Shown: positions 1 to 6,255 of the stretch, in pieces
Layout of the letters: every line of letters begins with the position of its first letter
How positions within the stretch are numbered: position 1 is the first letter of the stretch
Assembly: GCA_030618965.1 (NCBI GenBank)
Contig: JAUXCJ010000075.1
Location: 1-6,255, forward strand
Direction of reading: 5' to 3'
Origin: Thiomargarita sp.
GTDB lineage: Bacteria; Pseudomonadota; Gammaproteobacteria; Beggiatoales; Beggiatoaceae
Length of the DNA: 6,255 nt
Program-made: the position numbers and the translations under genes
Notes under the pieces: generated by a model
Told to the model about the DNA's origin: nothing
The model's database searches: none
Seen by the model: only the letters and a program-made list of their open reading frames with translations

Positions 1-355
1 GGTGACGGGTGATGCCGGTTTTATGATGAACTGTCAGGAACTCGAAACCGCCATGCGTATAGGTACGCCAATCATTGTTTTAATTTGGCATGATAGCTAT
101 TACGGCTTAATTAAATGGAAACAAGAAGTGCAATTTGGTCGAGTGATTCACATTGATTTTACCAATCCCAATTTTGTGCAATTTGCGGAAAGTTTTGGTG
201 CCAAAGCTTATCGTGTGGAGCGCACCGAGGACTTGCTACCCACCTTGGAACAAGCCATTAACGATAACACAGTAGTTGTGATTGATTGTCCAGTCGATTA
301 CAGTGAAAACCTTAAGTTGACGGATAAATTGGGTAAGTGGGTTTGTCCTTTTTAA
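1..355 (+). CDS. alsS: Acetolactate synthase-like ThDP enzyme, C-terminal fragment (5' end outside window)
   Basis: This is the last ~117 codons of a thiamine diphosphate enzyme, most like catabolic acetolactate synthase, which condenses two pyruvates to acetolactate and CO2 in the cytoplasm. The reading frame is open at the window edge. The GTG at position 2 is an internal Val codon, not a start, because it lies inside the cofactor motif. Counting that codon as residue 1, the GDAGF motif (Asp4) and WHDSYYG (Asp31) are 27 residues apart, the spacing expected for the two Asp ligands of the Mg-ThDP site. ELETAMRIGTPI between them is typical of the family. The end, PVDYSENLKLTDKLGKW, matches the PVDYS-N pattern of AlsS-type enzymes. 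The C-terminus looks complete. Other ThDP enzymes (IlvB-type large subunit, a glyoxylate carboligase relative) are possible because the N-terminal two thirds are missing. No small regulatory subunit follows; the next gene is glutamate dehydrogenase 45 bp downstream. Confidence 0.8.
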   Translation, partial: VTGDAGFMMNCQELETAMRIGTPIIVLIWHDSYYGLIKWKQEVQFGRVIHIDFTNPNFVQFAESFGAKAYRVERTEDLLPTLEQAINDNTVVVIDCPVDYSENLKLTDKLGKWVCPF

Positions 356-400
356 ACCTCTTTTTCGCATTCCTTTCAAAAATACTTACTGGAGAACAAT

Positions 401-1645
401 ATGCTAACAGAAAGTCACTTTTATTTTAACAAAGCTGCCGATGTCCTTGGATTATCAAAAAAAATTAGGGAAATACTGCTAACCCCCCTACGTTCCATCA
501 AAGCTGAGCTGACTATCGAAAGCGAAACTGGTGAGTTACTCCATTACATTGGTTATCGTGTGCAGCACAATAACGCCAGGGGACCTATGAAAGGTGGTTT
601 ACGCTTCCATCCAAGTGTCGATGAAGATCATGCCACCGCCTTGGCTAACCTTATGACTTGGAAAACCGCCGTTGTCGATGTGCCCTTTGGCGGTGCCAAA
701 GGCGGTATTAACTGTGATCCAAACAGTATGTCAGAGAAGGATCTTTATATGCTGACACGTCGGTTTGTTGAACAAATGAAAGACGTGATTGGTCCGACAA
801 CTGACATTCCCGCCCCTGATGTGAATACCAATGCACGTATAATGGGATGGATAATGGATGAGTATTCAAAGTATGAGGGTTTCTCTCCTGCTATCGTGAC
901 CGGCAAGCCCATTCACCTTTTTGGATCAGAAGGCCGAGAAGAAGCCACCGGCCGTGGGGTGATGTATGTTTTAGCCGAAGCTTTAAAAGAAAAGTCTTGG
1001 CGTTTTCCTGATATGCTGGTTGCGGTGCAAGGCTTTGGTAATGTAGGAAGCAACGCTGCACGGTTGATTGCAGAGCAAGGCGCCAAAATTGTTGCTGTGG
1101 CCGATCACACCGGTGGCATATCTAACTCTAATGGTCTTGATATACCAGCACTTATTCAATGGGTCAAGGAACACGGTGGTGTCAAAGGTTTTCCTGAAGG
1201 TGAAGCCTTTAACGGTTTAGACATTATTACTTGGGATGTCGATGTGTTGATTCCTGCCGCACTAGAAGATGCTATTAACCAGGAAAATGTAGATGGCATA
1301 AAAGCTAAGATCATCGTTGAAGGTGCTAACGGACCCACTTCACCAGAGGCCAATGAAATTCTGACTGAAAAAGGCGTTCTCATTATTCCCGATATTCTCG
1401 CAAACGCGGGCGGTGTCACTGTGAGTTATTTTGAGTGGGCTCAGAATATCCAGCAATTCCGGTGGGATTTGGATCGAGTCAATAAGGAGTTAAGTAAAGT
1501 TATGCACAAGGCATATAAAGCGGTACGACAGGTGGCATCGGATAAAAATATTGACATGCGTACAGCAGCGTTTGTGCTCGCCATTCAACGTGTAGGTGCT
1601 GCGGCCTTAGCTCGTGTATCTATCAAGTCCGAAATTCCTTTTTAA
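401..1645 (+). CDS. gdhA: Glutamate dehydrogenase (Glu/Leu/Phe/Val dehydrogenase family)
   Basis: This 414-residue enzyme interconverts glutamate with 2-oxoglutarate plus ammonia using NAD(P), linking carbon and nitrogen metabolism in the cytoplasm. The length fits the ~415-450 residue bacterial class. Visible motifs are PMKGGLRFHP (Lys64), MTWK (Lys88), PFGGAKGGI with the catalytic Lys100, and DIPAPDVNT with Asp140. Their spacing (24, 12 and 40 residues) equals that of Lys89/Lys113/Lys125/Asp165 in the well-studied Clostridium symbiosum enzyme. The Rossmann signature GFGNVGS is at 211-217 and NAGGVTVSYFEW at 335-346. Lys64 and Ser342 sit where glutamate-specific enzymes contact the side-chain carboxylate, which argues against leucine or valine dehydrogenase. 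Asp235 ends the second Rossmann strand but does not settle NAD versus NADP. The ATG at 401 is supported by GGAG at 391-394 with a 6-nt spacer. The gene lies 45 bp after the acetolactate synthase stop with no evident terminator between them. It is clearly richer in GC than the genes after 1790. Confidence 0.95.
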   Translation: MLTESHFYFNKAADVLGLSKKIREILLTPLRSIKAELTIESETGELLHYIGYRVQHNNARGPMKGGLRFHPSVDEDHATALANLMTWKTAVVDVPFGGAKGGINCDPNSMSEKDLYMLTRRFVEQMKDVIGPTTDIPAPDVNTNARIMGWIMDEYSKYEGFSPAIVTGKPIHLFGSEGREEATGRGVMYVLAEALKEKSWRFPDMLVAVQGFGNVGSNAARLIAEQGAKIVAVADHTGGISNSNGLDIPALIQWVKEHGGVKGFPEGEAFNGLDIITWDVDVLIPAALEDAINQENVDGIKAKIIVEGANGPTSPEANEILTEKGVLIIPDILANAGGVTVSYFEWAQNIQQFRWDLDRVNKELSKVMHKAYKAVRQVASDKNIDMRTAAFVLAIQRVGAAALARVSIKSEIPF

Positions 1646-1682
1646 ATTGATATATATACTCAACACGTTCATAAATTTTAAC

Positions 1683-1753
1683 TTTTGTCATTTCGACGAT
1701 AGGAGAAATCTTAAAGGCCACTAAAGATTTCTCCTATCGTCGAAATGACAAAA
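1683..1753. repeat. Perfect 30-bp inverted repeat (palindromic repeat element) between gdhA and the efflux operon
   Basis: Arms 1683-1712 and 1724-1753 are exact reverse complements (30 of 30 bp) around the 11-nt loop 1713-1723. Each arm contains GTCATTTCGACGATAGGAG followed by AAATCTT. Weaker pairing continues outside: 1672-1678 with 1754-1760 (7 bp, all A/T) across a 4-nt bulge at 1679-1682. The stem is not followed by a T-run on either strand; the T-run precedes it and an A-run follows it. It is therefore not a canonical intrinsic terminator, though such a strong hairpin could stall polymerase or protect or cut an mRNA. Arms of the type GTCATTTCGAC...GGAGAAATCT are, from memory, seen as dispersed repeats in several bacterial genomes. 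A MITE-like or REP-like unit is the best inference. I see no clean target-site duplication. Confidence 0.95.
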
Positions 1754-1774
1754 AAATTTAGTTTGTTACTTTGT

Positions 1775-1780
1775 GGAGGT
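1775..1780 (+). promoter_or_regulatory. Shine-Dalgarno GGAGGT fixing the adaptor gene start at 1790
   Basis: GGAGGT lies 9 nt before the ATG at 1790. The upstream in-frame ATG at 1745 sits inside the right arm of the inverted repeat and has only hairpin sequence before it, so translation most likely begins at 1790. Confidence 0.85.
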
Positions 1781-1789
1781 AAATTATAC

Positions 1790-3046
1790 ATGCGTTTAAT
1801 ACTTTGTTTTATATTTATTTTTCTAAGTTCATGCGAACAAGAAACACAAGCACCAATTGCAAAAGTAGTACAACCAGTAAAGACAATAATTCTCAACTCT
1901 TCTGCTGCTACTCAACCTATTGAGCGAATCCCGGGAAAAGTTATGGCTTCCCAACAGGCGGAATTAAAATTTAAAGTCCCGGGTCAATTGATAAAGTTCC
2001 CAGTCAAGGAAAGCCAGAAAGTTAGAAAAGGGCAATTGTTAGCACGACTTGATCCTAGAGATTACAAAACTAATCTGGCTAAAGCTAATAGCCAAGTTTC
2101 CCAAGCTCGTGCCAGACTAAAAGCCATGAAAATTGGAGCTAGACCAGAAGATATTAAAGTTTTACAAGCCGAACTAGCAGCCACAAAAGCTCAGTTTGAA
2201 GAAGCTAAACAACAATATAAACGTTATCGAAATCTGTGGAAAAAACGAATTATTTCTAAAGCCGACTATGATCGACAAAAAAGTGAGTATAATGTTGCCA
2301 AAGCTCACTTAAACACTGCGAAACAAAACCTTAAAAAAGGTAAGGTGGGAGCCAGAAAAGAAGATATTGAAGCTATGCAAGCCAAGATTAAAGGTTTACT
2401 TGCTCAACGTGAAGAAACTCAAAATGCCCTTGATTATACCTATCTGAAAGCTCCATTTTCTGGGATTATTGCGGAAACCTTTGTCAAAAATTTTCAAAAT
2501 GTTGACTCCAAAGATCCAATTTTAAGCATTCAGGATATATCTAAACTAGAGATTATTATCAATCTACCAGAACAAATGGTAATTTCTTCTAAACAACATC
2601 AAAATTATCAATTTGTTGCTATATTTGAGCTGGCGAAAAACCGAACCTTTCCTTTAAAACTGAAAGAATTCAAGACTGAGGCTGATCATCAAACGCAAAC
2701 TTATCGAGCTGTGTTTATTATGCAAGCTCCAAAAGATTTAAGGATTTTACCTGGCATGACGACAACCATGATTATTACTAAAAAAGCCAGTCGCACTAAT
2801 TCTAATTCTCAGATTTTTTTAGCTCCAGTAACTGCGGTTTTTTCTGAATTTAACAAGCAATATGTATGGATTGTTCAAGATGATATGACAGTGCATAAAC
2901 GTGAGATTACGGTAGGTGAATTAACTAAAGGTAGTATTCAATTACTCAGTAATGTCAAGAGTGGGGAACGGATTGTGACTGCTGGCGTGCATTTTTTACA
3001 AGAAGGCATGGAAGTCAGACTTTTTGAGACTGAAGAGGGGTATTAA
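1790..3046 (+). CDS. RND efflux periplasmic adaptor lipoprotein (HlyD/AcrA membrane fusion family)
   Basis: This 418-residue adaptor would bridge the inner-membrane RND pump encoded next to an outer-membrane channel. The N-terminus is a short lipoprotein signal peptide with hydrophobic residues 3-12 and lipobox LSSC, so Cys15 would be lipidated; Glu follows it. Residues ~57-92 form the first half of the lipoyl-like domain (VPGQLIKFPVKESQKVRKGQLLARLDP). A Lys/Ala/Gln-rich α-helical hairpin spans ~93-213. The second lipoyl half (DYTYLKAPFSGIIAE) begins at 215. A β-barrel and a membrane-proximal domain follow, including LPGMTTTMIIT and VKSGERIVTAGVHFLQEGMEV. The hairpin holds two related segments, KIGARPEDIKVLQAEL (114-129) and KVGARKEDIEAMQAKI (185-200), one on each helix. 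Starting at 1745 would add 15 residues in front of the signal peptide and is disfavoured. The stop is directly followed by the pump's ATG. Substrate cannot be read from the sequence. The gene is much more AT-rich than gdhA. Confidence 0.93.
   Translation: MRLILCFIFIFLSSCEQETQAPIAKVVQPVKTIILNSSAATQPIERIPGKVMASQQAELKFKVPGQLIKFPVKESQKVRKGQLLARLDPRDYKTNLAKANSQVSQARARLKAMKIGARPEDIKVLQAELAATKAQFEEAKQQYKRYRNLWKKRIISKADYDRQKSEYNVAKAHLNTAKQNLKKGKVGARKEDIEAMQAKIKGLLAQREETQNALDYTYLKAPFSGIIAETFVKNFQNVDSKDPILSIQDISKLEIIINLPEQMVISSKQHQNYQFVAIFELAKNRTFPLKLKEFKTEADHQTQTYRAVFIMQAPKDLRILPGMTTTMIITKKASRTNSNSQIFLAPVTAVFSEFNKQYVWIVQDDMTVHKREITVGELTKGSIQLLSNVKSGERIVTAGVHFLQEGMEVRLFETEEGY
3035..3040 (+). promoter_or_regulatory. 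Shine-Dalgarno GAGGGG for the RND permease, inside the adaptor gene
   Basis: GAGGGG lies within the last codons of the adaptor, 6 nt before the permease ATG at 3047. The adaptor's TAA (3044-3046) abuts that ATG with no gap, so a terminating ribosome could restart directly. This supports translational coupling and balanced production of the two proteins. Confidence 0.75.
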
Positions 3047-6000
3047 ATGAATATTGCCGAATATGCCATTCAGAAAAAAACCATAACTTTAGTCTTTACT
3101 TTTCTATTGCTTGTTGGTGGAGTGCTTTCTTATGATAATTTAGGGCGATTGGAAGATCCTGAATTCACTATTAAAGATGCTTTAATAATTACTAATTATC
3201 ATGGTGCTTTGCCAGCAGAAGTTGAAGAAGAAGTAACCGATATAATTGAAACTGCAATTCAACAAATATCTCAATTAGATAGAATAGTTTCAATTTCAAA
3301 AGCTGGTAAGTCTATTATTACGGTGACAATACAGGAGAAGTATGATAAATCTACTTTGCCGCAAGTATGGGATGAATTACGACGTAAGGTAAGCGATGTT
3401 CAGCCACGTTTACCGCCTGGGGTTCAGCCTTCCATAGTTTTCGATGATTTTGGAGATGTATACGGTACTTTTTTGGCGGTGACTGGGGAAGGATTCTCGT
3501 ATCGGGAATTGAAAGATTATGTTGATTTTTTAAGACGAGAATTGCTGCTAGTGCCAGGAGTGTCAAAAATAGATATTTGGGGAGCTCAACAAGAAGCTAT
3601 TTTTGTAGAAATATCAAATTCCAAGATAGCACAGTTGGGCATTTCGTTGGAAAGCATTTATGGAATTTTAAAACAACAAAATTTGGTTGTATCAGCAGGC
3701 GAAGTGTGGGTTGGCAGTGAAGAAATCCGAATTCAGCCAACTGGAGGCATTGATTCGGTTGAAAAAATTGGAGGGCTGTTAATCGGTTCGCTGAACAAAC
3801 TGATTTACCTCAATGATGTAGCCACTATTAGTCGGGGTTATATCACACCTCCACAAAAGTTATTACGTTTCAATGGTAAACCTGGATTAGCTATGGGTAT
3901 TTCCATAACATCTGGTGGTAATGTTGTTACTTTAGGTAAAGCCATGAAAGCTAGATTGAAAGAGCTAGAGGCACGGACACCATTGGGTATGGAATTAGGT
4001 ATTATTTCCTATCAATCGGATTCTGTCGAAAAATCTGTGAATGGATTCGTTGAAAGTCTCTTATTAGCATTGGCTATCGTAATTGTCGTGTTGTTAATTT
4101 TCATGGGGATGCGAAGCGGTTTATTAATAGGAATGATATTAGTTTTAACCGTGTGTGCCACTATCATTGTGATGGACATCTATCACATTAATTTAGAAAG
4201 AATTTCGCTGGGAGCGTTAATCATTGCACTAGGAATGTTGGTGGACAACGCAATTGTAATTACTGATGGCATTTTGATAAAAATTCAACAGGGAACTGAT
4301 CGCATTAAAGCTGCCAAAGAAGTAGTAGACCAAACAATGTGGCCATTATTGGGAGCAACAGTTATAGCAGTGTTGGCTTTTGCAGCGATTGGTTTGTCCC
4401 AAAATTCGTCTGGAGAGTATACTCGAAGTTTATTTCAGGTAGTTTTGATTTCCTTGATGCTGAGTTGGGTAATTGCTGTTACTATCACTCCTTTGTTATG
4501 TGTTATGTTCCTAAAACCAGCTGCGACAAATAAAGTACAAAAAGACCCTTATGGTGGCTTTGTGTATCAATCCTATAAATTTTTTCTGCAAGCTTGTCTG
4601 CGGTTTCGTTGGTTGACTATGATGATAATGTTGGGATTATTGCTACTATCAATTTATGGTTTTAGTTTATTAGAAGATAGCTTTTTTCCTAGTTCAACTA
4701 GACCGCAATTTCTGATTAATTATTGGCGAGCAGAAGGCACGGATATTAGAGAAACGAGCAAGGATTTAAAACAGATTGAGAAATTCTTATTAAACAAGGA
4801 AAGTATTGAATCAGTTGCAACTTTTGTGGGTTCAGGGGCCTTGCGTTTTATCTTGCTTTATACTCCAGAGAAAGATTATAAGAGTTATGGACAGCTATTA
4901 GTGACGGTTAAAGATTATCAAGATATTGAGCGTTTGATTCCAGAAATACGCCAATATCTAGCTCAAAATTTTCCCGATTCAGAACCTAAAATGCAAAAAT
5001 TTAAACTAGGTCCTAGTAGTGGAGCATTAATTAAAGTTCGTTTCAGTGGGCATGATCCAGTTGTATTGCAGCAATTATCGAAACAAGCTCAAGCTGTTAT
5101 GCGTGCGGATGGCGGAGCTATAGAAATTAGAGATGATTGGCGACAAAAGGTTAAAATGTTACAACCGCAATTTGCCGATGCTCAAGCTAGGGCTGCTGGT
5201 ATTTCTCGTGCCGATATCAGTCAGGCACTGGAAACCGCTTTCACTGGCTCTCAAGTTGGGGTTTTCCGTGAAGGCAATAAGCGACTGCCTATTATTTCCA
5301 GACCACCAGAAGCTGAAAGAATTGCAGTAGATAATATCAAAACTATTCATGTTTGGAGTGATGTAGCACAACAATCAATACCAGTTCGTCAAGTTATTTC
5401 TGGTTTTGAAACGGTGTGGATCGATCCTTTAATTCATCGACGTAATCGTAAACGCACTATTTCCGTAGAATGTGATCCAAGAGTTGGTAATGCTAGTGTA
5501 GTATTTGAGCGAATTAGAGATAAGATTGAAGCTATTGAATTGCCTTTAGGCTATGAAATGGAATGGGGTGGTGAGTACGAAGATTCTACCAAGGCCCAGA
5601 AAGCTCTCAGTAAAAATCTGCCGATTACTTTTTTATTGATGGTGGTTATCGTGATTTTCCTCTTTAATGCTATACGACAAGCTCTGATTATTTGGTTAAG
5701 CGTACCTTTAGCAATTATTGGTGTAGCGATAGGACTACTGCTGACTGGCGAATCTTTTGGTTTTATGGCGTTATTGGGGTTTCTAAGCTTAGTGGGAATG
5801 CTGATTAAAAATGCTATTGTATTGATTGATCAAATTGACTTGGAAATTCGAGAAGGCAAAATTCCATTTGAGGCAATTTTGGATTCCTCAGTAAGTAGAT
5901 TGCGTCCGGTAACAATGGCTGCAATTACTACTGTACTGGGGATGATTCCTTTGTACTTTGATGTCTTCTTTATCAGCATGGCAGTCACTATTATGTTTGG

Positions 6001-6208
6001 ACTTAGCTTTGCCACAGTGCTGACTTTAACTATTGTGCCAGTGTTGTATGCGATATTTTTTAGGATTTATGGAAATGATAGGATTTCTGAAACTGAACCG
6101 ACAGAAAATCTCAATAAGATTTTAGTTGTGGAGAATTCTGAAAATAAACCGACAGAAAATCTCAATAAGATTTTAGTTGTGGAGAATAAGGAGGTAAATA
6201 TTAGTTAG
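3047..6208 (+). CDS. RND efflux pump inner-membrane permease (AcrB/TriC-type, HAE-like)
   Basis: This 1053-residue proton-driven exporter of the resistance-nodulation-division superfamily would act as a trimer with the adaptor encoded just upstream. The layout is classical: TM1 at ~13-31, a large periplasmic porter/docking loop, TM2-TM6 at ~333-484, TM7 at ~520-541, a second periplasmic loop, and TM8-TM12 at ~857-1005. The N-terminal NLGRLEDPEFTIKDALIIT is typical of TriC-like and related AcrB-family pumps. Proton-relay positions are visible: TM4 GMLVDNAIVITDG with Asp400-Asn401 where AcrB has Asp407-Asp408, TM10 GMLIKNAIVLID with Lys921 matching AcrB Lys940, and RLRP at 951-954 before TM11. 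The heavy-metal (CusA) class is unlikely because the periplasmic motifs are of the multidrug type. The last ~40 residues are a hydrophilic tail created by a tandem duplication and are not part of the family core. The start is fixed by the coupled Shine-Dalgarno. Substrates are unknown and no outer-membrane channel gene follows in the window. Confidence 0.96.
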   Translation: MNIAEYAIQKKTITLVFTFLLLVGGVLSYDNLGRLEDPEFTIKDALIITNYHGALPAEVEEEVTDIIETAIQQISQLDRIVSISKAGKSIITVTIQEKYDKSTLPQVWDELRRKVSDVQPRLPPGVQPSIVFDDFGDVYGTFLAVTGEGFSYRELKDYVDFLRRELLLVPGVSKIDIWGAQQEAIFVEISNSKIAQLGISLESIYGILKQQNLVVSAGEVWVGSEEIRIQPTGGIDSVEKIGGLLIGSLNKLIYLNDVATISRGYITPPQKLLRFNGKPGLAMGISITSGGNVVTLGKAMKARLKELEARTPLGMELGIISYQSDSVEKSVNGFVESLLLALAIVIVVLLIFMGMRSGLLIGMILVLTVCATIIVMDIYHINLERISLGALIIALGMLVDNAIVITDGILIKIQQGTDRIKAAKEVVDQTMWPLLGATVIAVLAFAAIGLSQNSSGEYTRSLFQVVLISLMLSWVIAVTITPLLCVMFLKPAATNKVQKDPYGGFVYQSYKFFLQACLRFRWLTMMIMLGLLLLSIYGFSLLEDSFFPSSTRPQFLINYWRAEGTDIRETSKDLKQIEKFLLNKESIESVATFVGSGALRFILLYTPEKDYKSYGQLLVTVKDYQDIERLIPEIRQYLAQNFPDSEPKMQKFKLGPSSGALIKVRFSGHDPVVLQQLSKQAQAVMRADGGAIEIRDDWRQKVKMLQPQFADAQARAAGISRADISQALETAFTGSQVGVFREGNKRLPIISRPPEAERIAVDNIKTIHVWSDVAQQSIPVRQVISGFETVWIDPLIHRRNRKRTISVECDPRVGNASVVFERIRDKIEAIELPLGYEMEWGGEYEDSTKAQKALSKNLPITFLLMVVIVIFLFNAIRQALIIWLSVPLAIIGVAIGLLLTGESFGFMALLGFLSLVGMLIKNAIVLIDQIDLEIREGKIPFEAILDSSVSRLRPVTMAAITTVLGMIPLYFDVFFISMAVTIMFGLSFATVLTLTIVPVLYAIFFRIYGNDRISETEPTENLNKILVVENSENKPTENLNKILVVENKEVNIS
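6096..6187 (+). repeat. In-frame tandem duplication at the 3' end of the permease gene (two 41-bp copies, 51-bp period)
   Basis: Positions 6096-6136 and 6147-6187 are identical over 41 bp and separated by 10 bp. The period of 51 bp is exactly 17 codons, so the frame is kept and the protein carries PTENLNKILVVEN twice. Each copy contains a 7-bp inverted repeat, AAAATCT/AGATTTT, around a 5-nt loop (6105-6111 with 6117-6123; 6156-6162 with 6168-6174). Exact identity, including third codon positions, suggests a recent duplication or active slippage. Confidence 0.96.
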
Positions 6209-6255
6209 TTGTTCAAAAGGAGTTAGACAATTAGAATAAAATTAGGACTTACGCA
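6209..6255. other. Non-coding end of window; possible insertion-element edge
   Basis: No gene begins in these 47 bp. A Shine-Dalgarno-like AAAAGGAG (6215-6222) has no ATG, GTG or TTG after it within the window, and no terminator hairpin is visible after the permease stop. The final bases, AGGACTTACGCA (6244-6255), resemble from memory the terminal sequence of insertion elements in cyanobacteria and some gammaproteobacteria. The window ends before this can be tested. Confidence 0.3.

Noticed and set aside
1655..1660. -10 box TATACT of a promoter for the efflux operon
   Set aside because: The hexamer is close to TATAAT, but no convincing -35 hexamer is found 16-18 bp upstream and the region is simply AT-rich, so chance matches are expected.
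1683..1760. Rho-independent terminator for gdhA
   Set aside because: The hairpin is strong, but the + strand continues with A residues, not T residues. The T-run lies before the stem, and the minus strand has the same arrangement. A terminating effect is possible but not canonical.
2129..2390. Gene-internal duplication in the adaptor (two GARxEDI segments 71 residues apart)
   Set aside because: The protein similarity is real, but the DNA copies are diverged and each lies on one helix of the HlyD-family hairpin. It looks like an old feature of the fold rather than a new duplication.
5159..5374. Minus-strand open frames within the permease gene, and similar ones inside gdhA
   Set aside because: They lie wholly inside well-supported genes on the opposite strand, show no family motifs or plausible ribosome binding sites, and are expected as shadows of the true frames.
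1..6255. CRISPR array, tRNA, rRNA, toxin-antitoxin or defence module
   Set aside because: No regularly spaced repeat series, no tRNA-like cloverleaf or rRNA sequence and no unexplained small gene pair was seen. Nearly all of the window is accounted for by four recognisable genes.

Overview
This is a bacterial window read entirely on the + strand. It holds the 3' end of one metabolic gene, one complete metabolic gene and a complete two-gene RND efflux operon. A Gram-negative host is implied by the lipoprotein-type periplasmic adaptor and the AcrB-class pump. The AT-leaning composition and repeat style would fit a gammaproteobacterium, perhaps of the sulfur-oxidising Beggiatoa/Thiotrichales type. 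That placement is an impression from memory, not something the sequence proves.

Left part (1-1645): the C-terminal ThDP-binding end of an acetolactate synthase-like enzyme is followed, after a 45-bp gap, by a full-length glutamate dehydrogenase with an intact catalytic set. Both are housekeeping carbon/nitrogen genes acting around pyruvate and 2-oxoglutarate/glutamate. They could be co-transcribed.

Junction (1646-1789): this 144-bp non-coding stretch is dominated by a perfect 30-bp inverted repeat with an 11-nt loop. It looks like a mobile or dispersed palindromic repeat rather than a standard terminator. One arm carries an ATG in frame with the next gene, but a strong Shine-Dalgarno and a lipoprotein signal peptide put the real start at 1790.

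Right part (1790-6208): a HlyD/AcrA-type membrane fusion lipoprotein and an AcrB/TriC-type RND permease are joined stop-to-start (TAA directly followed by ATG) and should be translationally coupled. Together they would form the inner-membrane and periplasmic parts of a tripartite exporter. The outer-membrane channel is not in the window. Hand-counted lines show a drop in GC from roughly 50% in the dehydrogenase to roughly 30-38% in the adaptor and first half of the permease, which suggests different histories for the two halves.

The permease ends in a non-conserved tail made by an in-frame 51-bp tandem duplication. Beyond it lie two Shine-Dalgarno-like sequences with no start codon, and the last bases (AGGACTTACGCA) resemble the end of an insertion element. 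No new defence or other unfamiliar system is visible. The unusual material is the repeat architecture around an otherwise recognisable efflux operon.
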